Below are positions 54,834 through 63,025 of a stretch of DNA of 64,000 nt, one piece after another; position 1 is the first letter of the stretch, and every line of letters starts with the position of its first letter. Where the stretch lies: the NCBI GenBank assembly GCA_900230115.1, contig LT907983.1, positions 4,107,001-4,171,000 on the forward strand, given 5' to 3'. The notes under the pieces are model-generated. The model was not told the origin of the DNA. It saw only the letters and a list, made by a program, of their open reading frames with translations, and ran no database searches. The position numbers and the translations under genes were made by a program. This DNA comes from Spirosomataceae bacterium TFI 002. GTDB taxonomy: Bacteria; Bacteroidota; Bacteroidia; Cytophagales; Spirosomataceae.

Positions 54834-54857
54834 AAAAAAAGAGGCCGAAGCCTCTTT
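54834..54857 (-). terminator. Rho-independent terminator between the CstB-like gene and cydA
   Basis: Read on the minus strand: AAAGAGGC-TTCG-GCCTCTTT (8-bp perfect stem, UUCG-type loop) followed by a T run to 54834. It lies 7 bp after the CstB-like stop and 15 bp before the cydA start. Confidence 0.9.
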
Positions 54858-54863
54858 AGAAAT

Positions 54864-56264
54864 TTATAATGTTGAAGGACAAACGTAATTGCTTACTGGT
54901 ATTTCAGTGCCTTTAATAGCGGCAAAGCCACCAGCTACATCAATTAAGTTGTGTATACCTCGAGACTTTAGAATACTACTAGCGATCATAGAGCGATAAC
55001 CCCCTGCACAATGAACATAAAACTCTTCGCTTGGGATACTTGCCAAATGATTATTTAAATCAGATAAAGGAAAGTTTTCTGCTCCTAAAACGTGTTCCGA
55101 TAGATATTCAGATTCTTTTCTAACATCAATTACTTTTGCAGCTTTAATGTTTTCAGCTAATTCACTTGCTGGAATTGAAGTTACACTGTCTGTGTCAAAT
55201 CCTGCCTTTTCCCAAGCTTCAACTCCTCCTTTCAAGAATCCTATTGTATTATCAAAACCTACTCTCGATAATCTAGTAACAGCTTCTTCCACTCTATCTT
55301 CATCTGCAATAAGCAAGATTGGCTGTAAAGTATCTTTGATCAAATCTCCAACCCAAGGGGCAAAACCACCATCTAGTCCAATAAAAATTGATCGGGGAAT
55401 GTGTTTTTCTGCAAACTCAGCAGGTTTTCTTACGTCCAGTACCACTGCTCCAGTTTCGTTCGCTGCTGCTTCGAATGCCTTTGGAGATAGTGCCACATTA
55501 CCTTTGGCCAAGACTTTATCGAAAGATTCGTACCCTTCTTTGTTCATTTGAACATTCAGTGGGAAATAGGCTGGTGGGGGTAGTAAGCCATCTGTAACTT
55601 CTTTGATGAATTCATCTTTAGTCATATCGGCTCTAAGGGCATAGTTCATGGCTTTTTGATTACCAAGTGTATCCACTGTTTCCTTCATCATATTTTTACC
55701 ACATGCAGATCCTGCTCCGTGAGCTGGGTATACTGTAATGTCATCTGCCAGTGGCATGATCTTATTTCTTAAGCTGTCAAAAAGTAAACCAGCTAAGTCT
55801 TCTTGCGTCATGCTAGCTGCTTTTTGTGCAAGATCGGGTCTACCCACATCTCCTAAGAAAAGTGTATCTCCAGAGAAAATTGCGTGGTCTTTGCCATTTT
55901 CATCTTTTAGCAAATAGGTTGTACTTTCCATAGTATGTCCAGGAGTATGAAGCACAATGAAAGTCAATTTTCCGAGCTTGAACTCTTGATTGTCTTTCGC
56001 AATAATGGCTTCGAAACTTGGATTTGCGTTTGGTCCATAGATAATAGGTGCTCCTGTTTCTTGAGAAAGTGTAACATGACCGCTCACAAAGTCAGCATGG
56101 AAATGAGTTTCAAAGATATATTTGATTTTAGCTCCTGCTTTCTCAGCCTTTTCTATGTATGGGCCCACTTCGCGTAGCGGATCTATGATTGCAACCTCAC
56201 CTTCACTTTCAATGTAATACGCTCCTTGAGCAAGACAACCGGTATATATTTGTTCTATTTTCAT
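54864..56264 (-). CDS. CstB-like persulfide dioxygenase-rhodanese fusion, first copy
   Basis: A 466-residue fusion with the same layout as the protein at 47842. ETHE1-like domain: His54, His56, Asp58 in THFHADFVSGH, HTPGHTMES, and FSGDTLFLGDVGRPDLA. First rhodanese domain (about 250-360) has IADEDR in place of the catalytic Cys loop, so it is a pseudo-rhodanese; the second carries Cys419 in HCAGGYRS and a last Cys462 close to the C-terminus. This three-domain plan is that of S. aureus CstB, which oxidises persulfide to sulfite/thiosulfate. Second gene of the tauE-led unit, 31 bp after tauE. Confidence 0.88.
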   Translation of the reverse strand: MKIEQIYTGCLAQGAYYIESEGEVAIIDPLREVGPYIEKAEKAGAKIKYIFETHFHADFVSGHVTLSQETGAPIIYGPNANPSFEAIIAKDNQEFKLGKLTFIVLHTPGHTMESTTYLLKDENGKDHAIFSGDTLFLGDVGRPDLAQKAASMTQEDLAGLLFDSLRNKIMPLADDITVYPAHGAGSACGKNMMKETVDTLGNQKAMNYALRADMTKDEFIKEVTDGLLPPPAYFPLNVQMNKEGYESFDKVLAKGNVALSPKAFEAAANETGAVVLDVRKPAEFAEKHIPRSIFIGLDGGFAPWVGDLIKDTLQPILLIADEDRVEEAVTRLSRVGFDNTIGFLKGGVEAWEKAGFDTDSVTSIPASELAENIKAAKVIDVRKESEYLSEHVLGAENFPLSDLNNHLASIPSEEFYVHCAGGYRSMIASSILKSRGIHNLIDVAGGFAAIKGTEIPVSNYVCPSTL

Positions 56265-56295
56265 TTTTATTTCCTTTAATTTTTTAACACAAATT

Positions 56296-57108
56296 TTAAG
56301 ACATCAATTCCTTGTACATGATATAAACAGCCATTACTAAAACGAACCATGCGAACCCTTTCTTGAGGCTACTACCATTGATAAACTTACTTAACCATAT
56401 ACCTACAAATATTCCAATAATTGAAATGGCTGTAAATGGTAGCAAGAAAGCCCAATCAATAGTTAGGTTTTGGACGTCTCCAATGAAACCTATTAATGAT
56501 TTTACTGCTATAATAAGTAGAGAAGTAGCAACTGCCTTTTTCATTGGTAGTTTTGCCAATAACACTAATGCTGGGATGATAAGAAAACCTCCGCCGGCAC
56601 CTACCAGACCAGTAAGTGCTCCTACAACTGTTCCTTCTAAAACTACTAATCCATAATTCAACTTTATTTTTTCTTGCATTGCGACTTCGTCACAATCTTT
56701 ACATTGAGCTTGCCTTAGCATTGAAATCGCGGCGGCAAACATTATGAATGCAAAAAATAACATGATTGCTAGGTCCTTGGTAATGAGCAAACTTCCAATG
56801 CTAAAAAGCTCGTCAGGAATTGCAGGAATTGCATATCTCCTTGTAAGATAAACAGCAATAAACGCTGGAATCATAAAGACAATAGCAGTTTTTATTTCAA
56901 CCAAACCCTTAGTCATGTTTCGTATTGCCCCTACTAATGAAGTTGACCCTACTACAAATAATGAGTAGGCCGTTGACACTACTGGACTAATACCTAATAA
57001 ATACACCAAAATGGGCACTGTGAGGATGGAGCCTCCTCCGCCAATAAGGCCAAGTGTAATTCCTATTAACAAAGCTCCTCCAAATCCTATAAGTTCTACT
57101 GTTTGCAA
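56296..57108 (-). CDS. TauE/SafE-family sulfite exporter
   Basis: A 270-residue membrane protein with about eight helices, PF01925 family. The first helix GGALLIGITLGLIGGGGSIL and the repeat LTGLVGAGGGFLIIPALVLL are family motifs. Family members export sulfite, sulfoacetate or other sulfur anions; in the S. aureus cst operon a TauE protein occurs with CstB and SQR. The open frame begins with a TTG at 57156 with no ATG. I use the TTG at 57108, because it directly precedes the usual N-terminus and lies downstream of the predicted -7 box at 57132. Confidence 0.85.
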   Translation of the reverse strand: MQTVELIGFGGALLIGITLGLIGGGGSILTVPILVYLLGISPVVSTAYSLFVVGSTSLVGAIRNMTKGLVEIKTAIVFMIPAFIAVYLTRRYAIPAIPDELFSIGSLLITKDLAIMLFFAFIMFAAAISMLRQAQCKDCDEVAMQEKIKLNYGLVVLEGTVVGALTGLVGAGGGFLIIPALVLLAKLPMKKAVATSLLIIAVKSLIGFIGDVQNLTIDWAFLLPFTAISIIGIFVGIWLSKFINGSSLKKGFAWFVLVMAVYIMYKELMS

Positions 57109-57131
57109 CGAATTGTTATTTTGATTGAGTA

Positions 57132-57175
57132 CAAAGGTGACATATGCAGTGAACAAGTGGTGTAACTTGAGTTAC
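57132..57175 (-). promoter_or_regulatory. Operator and promoter of the tauE-CstB-like unit
   Basis: Palindrome GTAAC-TTGA-GTTAC at 57162-57175; -7 box CACCTTTG at 57139-57132 on the minus strand (one mismatch to TAnnTTTG). Centre to box end is 36.5 bp, as in the other two sulfur promoters. Confidence 0.7.
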
Positions 57176-57353
57176 GTAGGGTGTTTAAATAACTGACTTG
57201 CAGTTATGGGGAGACTTGATTTAGGCCCTATTTTGGTCATTATTGTCTTAATGTAAATTAATATATTATTTCAGTTATGGTAATAAGAATGGACTTAACA
57301 ACTAATACCAACAATCGGAATAAATAGTACTAGCTGAATTCAAAAGTAAAAGT

Positions 57354-57361
57354 TAGTTTTG
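57354..57361 (+). promoter_or_regulatory. Putative -7 box of the DUF5060 gene
   Basis: TAGTTTTG matches TAnnTTTG, giving a leader of about 25 bases to the ATG at 57390. The -33 is weak. Confidence 0.4.
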
Positions 57362-57389
57362 TATACAGTATTCAAAAAAGTATACCCTA

Positions 57390-59255
57390 ATGAAAAAAAT
57401 AAGCTTACTTTTTTTACTATGTTTCTCAGTTATAAGTTCGAGCATATATGCACAAGGTGTTGTGGATGGAGAACTTAAAAAATGGCATCGAGTTGCTCTT
57501 ACTTTTAATGGTCCATTGACCAGTGAGACAGCACAACCAAATCCATTTACTTATTATAGAATGGATGTTAGGTTCACACATGAGAGTGGATTTCCTATTT
57601 ATGATGTGCCTGGCTTTTATGCAACTGATGGAAACTCGGCTGAGACTTCCTCTACCAAAGGAGATAAGTGGAGAGTTTATTTTTCACCTGATAAAACAGG
57701 AAAATGGACGTACGAGGTGAGTTTCAAGGCTGGAGAAGGCATTGCACTTAAAGAAGGAGGAGTATCTGCTGGTTATTTTGATGGTGAAAAAGGAAGCATA
57801 GTCATAAGTGGCACAGATAAGTCATTGCCAGACAATAGAGCACAAGGGAGATTAAATTATGTGGGAAAGCATTACCTGCAATTTGCCGAAACAGAGAAGT
57901 ACTTTATAAAAGCTGGGGCTGACTCACCTGAGAATATGCTTCATTATTCAGACTTTGATGGTACGCTAAATGGCTATGGTAAATTGGGGAAAAATTACCT
58001 TCAACTGATGAAAGATTGGCAGCCACATGCTCAAGATTTTGAGTCAAGGGGAAATGCTTATACTTGGCAAAATGGAAAAGGTAAAAACATCATGGGTGCT
58101 ATTAATTACTTGTATACCAAAGGCATGAACTCTATTAGTTTCCTCACTTTTTCTGCTGATGGTGACGATGGCTGTGTATATCCCTATCTTGTAAAAAGCG
58201 ATTCATTATTCTTAGAAGCTTCTCAAAGGTCAAAGGCTTGGAACGAGGCATTGGAGCAAGATAGATTTGATGTTTCAAAACTGGACCAATGGGAAAGAGT
58301 ATTGACCTATGCTGAAACAAAAGGAATGTTCTTACACTTCAAAACCTTTGAAGCGGAGAGTATTTGGTTGATGGGTAGAAAGGACTTAACAGACGAAAGG
58401 AAACTTTATTACCGAGAATTAATCGCTCGATTTGGTCATCACCTTTCTATGAACTGGAACCTGTCAGAGGAAACGAATGTAGAAGTTTCTTTGGTAAAAA
58501 ATACTGCTGCTTTCATAGCAAACTTAGATCCTTATAAGCACCATTTGGTACAGCATACTTATCCGCTTGGACATGGTAAAGGAGTTGATATGCCCAACTA
58601 CGATTATTACTATTTAAACCTTCTGGGTGACCAGTCAGTACTTACAGGTGCATCACTGCAATTACAAAAAGATGATATTCATAACGAAATGAAACGTTGG
58701 TATGAGCTTTCCGAAAAGTCGGGAAGAATATGGGCGATAGCAAATGATGAGCAGGGAAATGCACAAATAGGAGTTACTGTAGATGCTGCACATCCAAGTT
58801 ATAAGGCAATGAAGCCAGACAACAGAGAGGAAGTGCGTAAAAAGGTGCTTTGGGGTACGCTCATGGCAGGTGGTTTCGGAGTAGAATACTATTATGGGTA
58901 TGCTACCGAATCAAATGATCTAAATAATGAAGACCATAGATCACGAGCTACCAAGTACGAAGATGCTAAAGTGGCAATTGACTTTTTCGAAAACCATATT
59001 GAGTTCATTAATATGAAACCAGCCGATGAGATCACAACATCATTGGATGATTACGTTCTCGCTGGGGATAGCCAAATTGCTGTTTATTTGCCAAATGGAG
59101 GTAATACAGGTATTACTTTGCCGAGTGGAAAATGGACCGTTTCATGGTATGACCCAATAAAAGGCGGTGAACTAAAAGGAAAAAGCAAAGTTGCTAAAAC
59201 AATATCGGCTCCTGATGCTAGTCAGGACTGGGTAGCAGTTTTAGTGAAAAATTAA
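57390..59255 (+). CDS. Secreted DUF5060 glycoside hydrolase-like protein
   Basis: A 621-residue exported protein. Signal peptide to about residue 22. DUF5060 covers about 30-115 (RVALTFNGPL, then DVPGFYATDG and KTGKWTYEVSF), a beta-sandwich that precedes a TIM-barrel hydrolase domain (about 130-530; WNLSEETNVE carries a candidate acid, and HTYPLGHGKG, VEYYYGYATE follow). The C-terminus is a small beta domain of the type of PF12904 (about 545-620). DUF5060 proteins are putative glycoside hydrolases acting on plant or algal glycans; the substrate is unknown. Converges on the ceramidase-like gene. Confidence 0.82.
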   Translation: MKKISLLFLLCFSVISSSIYAQGVVDGELKKWHRVALTFNGPLTSETAQPNPFTYYRMDVRFTHESGFPIYDVPGFYATDGNSAETSSTKGDKWRVYFSPDKTGKWTYEVSFKAGEGIALKEGGVSAGYFDGEKGSIVISGTDKSLPDNRAQGRLNYVGKHYLQFAETEKYFIKAGADSPENMLHYSDFDGTLNGYGKLGKNYLQLMKDWQPHAQDFESRGNAYTWQNGKGKNIMGAINYLYTKGMNSISFLTFSADGDDGCVYPYLVKSDSLFLEASQRSKAWNEALEQDRFDVSKLDQWERVLTYAETKGMFLHFKTFEAESIWLMGRKDLTDERKLYYRELIARFGHHLSMNWNLSEETNVEVSLVKNTAAFIANLDPYKHHLVQHTYPLGHGKGVDMPNYDYYYLNLLGDQSVLTGASLQLQKDDIHNEMKRWYELSEKSGRIWAIANDEQGNAQIGVTVDAAHPSYKAMKPDNREEVRKKVLWGTLMAGGFGVEYYYGYATESNDLNNEDHRSRATKYEDAKVAIDFFENHIEFINMKPADEITTSLDDYVLAGDSQIAVYLPNGGNTGITLPSGKWTVSWYDPIKGGELKGKSKVAKTISAPDASQDWVAVLVKN

Positions 59256-59266
59256 TCTGAAAATTA

Positions 59267-59305
59267 TCAAACTTGGATTGGCGATAAAGGTCAATCCAAG
59301 TTTGA
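59267..59305. terminator. Bidirectional terminator-like hairpin
   Basis: Perfect 14-bp inverted repeat TCAAACTTGGATTG / CAATCCAAGTTTGA with an 11-base loop between the convergent DUF5060 and ceramidase-like genes. T-tracts are weak on both strands. Confidence 0.7.
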
Positions 59306-59321
59306 TTTCAAATAGAAAAGA

Positions 59322-60659
59322 TCACTTCATTTCATCCACAATGTTTCTAATTGCTTCACTGAAATAAGCACCGTTTTCGGGACCATACCAATTCATGGTT
59401 ACGGTTTCATAATTATCCATATCGAAGTATTGATCTGCAGTAATATAACCTGCATAAGCCCCATTAAATGATGTAACTATGAGTTGAAGACCATTCTTTG
59501 CAGCATAGTTATCCAAGTCTTTCATCAACTCGCCAGAGAAATCACAAGGCATACCCACCAATAGGATATTTCCAATTCTCATCGATTTTAGAAATGGTGG
59601 GTAATCGCCAAATAGCCAATTGAAAACCCAAGGTCTCATGGCTATTGTAGGAGTTACTTTTGGAGAAGGTTTTCTTAAAGGTAAAGTGGCATAAAAACTT
59701 TTTAAAATCTCCTGCTTACCAAATAATTCTGTTTTTTCGGGTATGGAAATTACTTCGTTTTTTACGTTTATACCTTGGTTTTCAACTTGTTCAAAGTCTG
59801 TATCTCCAACTTGTACCGGCCCCATGCTTCCTACAGCACCAGCCATAAAGGAGGCAAATGCATAGCCACTTCCTTCTAGTTGATCTACCAAAACGCCAGG
59901 GTAGTCGCGTGACAACTCCATGGTTGCGGCGTCAAGTATGGTAGAGTGTGCGGCATATGTTGTCAAAATAATGCTGTCTTGAGCTCCTACAAATTTGATA
60001 GATCTGATTTCGGGGTCAATAGTTCCTTTTTCTCTTACCAACCTATTGTAAATGTGCATACTATCAATGTTTTCCTCATAGGTTACTTTCGCAAGCATCA
60101 TGTTCATTTCTGCTGCTTTCATGCTTTTGAGAACATTTTCTCCTACCATTTTCTCAATGTTTGGATCGTACTTACCTGCAAATAGTTTTCCTACTAAAGT
60201 ATTGTACCAGCCACCAATGCTGTTGTGTGAATGTGTTGCCGACAGGTAAATATTTTCGAATGGTACTTGTGTTCCGTTTTTTACAATTTCAGTTATGGAA
60301 GGAGGAACAATCAACATGTCTAGTGAGATAAGAAATTGTTTATGACCAGCAAGGTCTATACATATTGTTCTTACAAATATAGAATCATGAACAGCAGTGA
60401 AATGTTCACCTTTACGCTTGCCATATCCTGCCATTGGTGTTGCATAGTCAGGTGTGATATTTACTTTGCTCCAACCAACTTTCATACTATCTCCACTTGT
60501 GGAGCTACCCGCATATTCTTTTTGTGTAATGGTATTTTCCCAAGTTTTGTAGTAATCCATTTCTTGGTAAGGAGTTCTGTCAATTCCTGTTAATAGACTG
60601 AAAAGCAAAACGAGAATAAATAGAGCAATGATTCCAATAATTTTAAGAAAAGTTTTCAT
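59322..60659 (-). CDS. Neutral/alkaline ceramidase-like protein
   Basis: A 445-residue protein with an N-terminal membrane anchor (about 5-24). It matches the neutral/alkaline non-lysosomal ceramidase N-terminal domain: GWSKVNITPDYATPMAGYG, LSATHSHNSIGGWY with two zinc-binding His, and TYAAHSTILD with another. The C-terminal domain of full ceramidases (about 650 residues) is absent. The family hydrolyses ceramides, though short bacterial members have varied or unknown substrates. The ATG is 3 bp after the stop of a PLP decarboxylase gene, so the two are one operon. Confidence 0.85.
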   Translation of the reverse strand: MKTFLKIIGIIALFILVLLFSLLTGIDRTPYQEMDYYKTWENTITQKEYAGSSTSGDSMKVGWSKVNITPDYATPMAGYGKRKGEHFTAVHDSIFVRTICIDLAGHKQFLISLDMLIVPPSITEIVKNGTQVPFENIYLSATHSHNSIGGWYNTLVGKLFAGKYDPNIEKMVGENVLKSMKAAEMNMMLAKVTYEENIDSMHIYNRLVREKGTIDPEIRSIKFVGAQDSIILTTYAAHSTILDAATMELSRDYPGVLVDQLEGSGYAFASFMAGAVGSMGPVQVGDTDFEQVENQGINVKNEVISIPEKTELFGKQEILKSFYATLPLRKPSPKVTPTIAMRPWVFNWLFGDYPPFLKSMRIGNILLVGMPCDFSGELMKDLDNYAAKNGLQLIVTSFNGAYAGYITADQYFDMDNYETVTMNWYGPENGAYFSEAIRNIVDEMK

Positions 60660-60662
60660 TTG

Positions 60663-61892
60663 TTAGGCTGGGATAGTGATGTCGTCTAAAAATAACTCTA
60701 GGTGTTCAATTCCTACATGTTCCATTACGATGATCTTGTACCATTTAGGATTGTGGTGATTGTCTGGAACTATATAATATTTTGCAGCTAAATCTTGGTC
60801 TATGTACTCGGCTCTAATAGTAACAATATTGGAATCTGGGTGTCGAAAATATTCGATATTGAGTTTGTCAAGTTTGTTACACAGCCAATCAGTTCTTTTT
60901 TTCAAAACAAAGTTTTTTTCTGCCCACCCATAGCTGCCGTATGAACTCAAAATCATCCAAACTGCAATGGCATTTGCTCCTGATCTACTTCCAACAAGGG
61001 TATAATCTTCGCCTTTTACATATGAAGCATCTTTGCTATGCGTGTACTTCATGAAACCCTTTCGAATTAAGAAAATGCCTGTTCCGTATGGGGCTTGCAC
61101 CATTTTGTGTGCATCCACAGTAATGCTGCTGACTTCTGGGTTTTCAAAATTTAGAATGCTTTCTTCTTGTGCAAAAGGATAGAAGAAACCACCATAAGCT
61201 CCATCAATATGAATTTTATATTCAAGTTCAGATTCTTTCAGGCATTTGGCAATCATGTCAATATCATCAACGCTGCCAAACATCGTCGTCATCATATTTG
61301 AAGTGAAAATAATATACTTTTTACCTTCGCTTTTTGCTCTATCCAAAGTCGCTGAAATTGATTCAGGGCTCATTTCTCTAGTGTCATCGTCTACTTGAAT
61401 TTTGTAAAGATCAAGGCTGAGCACATTGCAGGCTTTTGGTAAACTGTAGTGCGTGTCGGTAGAACAAAATACAGCTATTTCGCTTTGTTTTGCACCTTTT
61501 TCTTTCTTGAAATATTCTCGATAAATCCATACTGCTTGCATATTGGCTTCTGTACCACCAGAGGCAACATAACCGTCGTATTCATTTTCGTTGGCTTTGA
61601 ATATATCACAAGCTATTATATTTAATAGCTGTTTTTCTATTTCTTGCGTTCCAGCAAAAGTGGATTCGGATTGAGCAATGGTGTGGCAACCAATGTGGTT
61701 TGGATTGTTTATTAGTGTTTGCAGAAAAGGGGCATCCTTCAGTATTGGATTATTATTGGGGAATATTTTGGAATCCAAATGGGAAGCAGGCATTCCTAAT
61801 ATTGGTTCGTCGTAAAAACTACGGTTTTCACTTAGAGCTTTCGAAATTCTATCTTGAATTTCTTTGCTTGATTTCTTTTTCCAGAATTTCAT
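60663..61892 (-). CDS. PLP-dependent group II decarboxylase family protein
   Basis: A 409-residue enzyme with fold-type I PLP motifs: SGGTEANMQAVW (111-122), the PLP-pyridine aspartate Asp230 in HIDGAYGG, and Lys263 in TVDAHKMVQAPYGTG. Glutamate/aromatic amino acid decarboxylases and sphingosine-1-phosphate lyase belong to this group; the substrate is not readable. The frame extends to 61976, but the segment before MKFWKKKSSKE is not conserved-looking and a -7 box (61923-61916) lies inside it, so I use 61892. It leads a two-gene operon with the ceramidase-like gene. Confidence 0.85.
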   Translation of the reverse strand: MKFWKKKSSKEIQDRISKALSENRSFYDEPILGMPASHLDSKIFPNNNPILKDAPFLQTLINNPNHIGCHTIAQSESTFAGTQEIEKQLLNIIACDIFKANENEYDGYVASGGTEANMQAVWIYREYFKKEKGAKQSEIAVFCSTDTHYSLPKACNVLSLDLYKIQVDDDTREMSPESISATLDRAKSEGKKYIIFTSNMMTTMFGSVDDIDMIAKCLKESELEYKIHIDGAYGGFFYPFAQEESILNFENPEVSSITVDAHKMVQAPYGTGIFLIRKGFMKYTHSKDASYVKGEDYTLVGSRSGANAIAVWMILSSYGSYGWAEKNFVLKKRTDWLCNKLDKLNIEYFRHPDSNIVTIRAEYIDQDLAAKYYIVPDNHHNPKWYKIIVMEHVGIEHLELFLDDITIPA

Positions 61893-61915
61893 TATTTGTT
61901 GAAGTAGTGTTATTC

Positions 61916-61923
61916 CAAAATTA
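61916..61923 (-). promoter_or_regulatory. Putative -7 box of the PLP decarboxylase operon
   Basis: TAATTTTG on the minus strand, a full match to TAnnTTTG, about 24 bp upstream of the chosen ATG at 61892. Confidence 0.5.
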
Positions 61924-61964
61924 CAAATTTGAGGACGAATAGAGTGCCATTTTTTAGAAAAAGC

Positions 61965-61972
61965 TATCTTTG
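61965..61972 (+). promoter_or_regulatory. Putative -7 box of the second MscS gene
   Basis: TATCTTTG, a full match to TAnnTTTG, about 21 bp before the ATG at 61994. It overlaps the alternative TTG start at 61970, which supports the later ATG. The -33 is not clear. Confidence 0.5.
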
Positions 61973-61993
61973 ACAAAACCTAAACCCACTATA

Positions 61994-62815
61994 ATGGAAA
62001 TTGATTTTACTAAATATGCTACAATGGCTACCGATGCGGTTGTAACTTTTGCCCCCAAACTACTCGGATCGATAGCAGTTTTAATTATCGGATTTTGGAT
62101 CATTAAAAAGCTTTCTGTAATTACTCAAAATGGTCTTAAAAAATCGAGCCTATCACCTGAGATTACGACTTTTTTGATCTCGATGTTTGATATTATTTTG
62201 AAGCTATCGGTAGTGCTTTTTGCAGCGGGTTTCATAGGATTCGATATTTCGGCGATCATTGGATTACTTGCAGCTGCAGGTTTTGCTGTTGGGTTAGCCT
62301 TACAAGGCGGCCTAGGTAATTTTGCCTCAGGAATTATCATTTTAGTCTTTAAGCCTTATCAAGTTGGTGATTGGATTCAGTTGGATGACAAATTTGGACA
62401 AGTTGAAGAAATCCAGATTTTTAATACGTTATTGGGAACCCCAGGCTTTAAAACGCTCATAATTCCAAATGGTCAAATTACAGAAAACGTAGTTACTAAT
62501 TATTCTAAGAAGGGGAAGATCAGACTGGAGCTTGAAATAGCGATGCCATACGAAGAGAGTTTCCCAAAGGTTAGAGAGGTGCTTTTAGGGGTTTTGAAAA
62601 ATAACGCCTTTGCACTAGATGAACCACAGCCTTTGGTTGGAATTGAAAAATACGATTCGCACAATATAATAGTAGGTGTAAAGCCATTTGTAATACCAGA
62701 AAACTATTGGGATGCCGTGTACCAAATTAATGCTGAAATAAAAGCTGCATTGAGTGCCAACGGAATTTCAATGGCCTACAGCGAAGGAGTAGAGCTAGGT
62801 AAGATTGGTGGATAA
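61994..62815 (+). CDS. MscS-family mechanosensitive channel, small
   Basis: A 273-residue protein with three hydrophobic segments (about 17-40, 55-77, 80-105). The pore motif AGFAVGLALQGGLGNFASGI and the following FKPYQVGDWIQL are the hallmark of MscS. The cytoplasmic part has NGQITENVVTNYSKKGKIRL. Size and pattern equal small E. coli-like MscS. The open frame extends to a TTG at 61970, which overlaps the -7 box; ATG 61994 is chosen. Divergent from the PLP decarboxylase operon. Confidence 0.93.
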   Translation: MEIDFTKYATMATDAVVTFAPKLLGSIAVLIIGFWIIKKLSVITQNGLKKSSLSPEITTFLISMFDIILKLSVVLFAAGFIGFDISAIIGLLAAAGFAVGLALQGGLGNFASGIIILVFKPYQVGDWIQLDDKFGQVEEIQIFNTLLGTPGFKTLIIPNGQITENVVTNYSKKGKIRLELEIAMPYEESFPKVREVLLGVLKNNAFALDEPQPLVGIEKYDSHNIIVGVKPFVIPENYWDAVYQINAEIKAALSANGISMAYSEGVELGKIGG

Positions 62816-62835
62816 CTTAAATCATAACTTACTTT

Positions 62836-62961
62836 ATGAAAGGATGGGTAAACATACTAGAGTGCTCTGATGGATCCTATTATACAGGAAGTACCAAAGA
62901 TGTGCAGATAAGGTTGATTGACCATTAGAATGGAAAAGGAGCATATCAGCCTACCCATTAA
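62836..62961 (+). pseudogene. GIY-YIG endonuclease-like fragment
   Basis: The frame from ATG 62836 reads MKGWVNILECSDGSYYTGST, the start of a UPF0213/GIY-YIG domain protein, then stops at TAG 62926-62928, where homologues usually have a glutamine codon. Beyond it the frame continues NGKGAYQPTH and ends at TAA 62959-62961. The rest of the ~85-residue domain is gone, so it is a decayed remnant with both a nonsense mutation and a 3' deletion. Confidence 0.75.
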
Positions 62962-63025
62962 TTTTATTTATTTTGAAGCGTTTGACAGAATTGACACGGC
63001 ATTTTGCCATTAACCATACAACTAA

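Noticed and set aside
54884-54896. GTAATTGCTTAC near the CstB-like 3' end considered as a fourth operator for cydAB
   Set aside because: The arms are 2 bp too close together, and the sequence lies in codons conserved between the two CstB-like proteins (NYVCPSTL).
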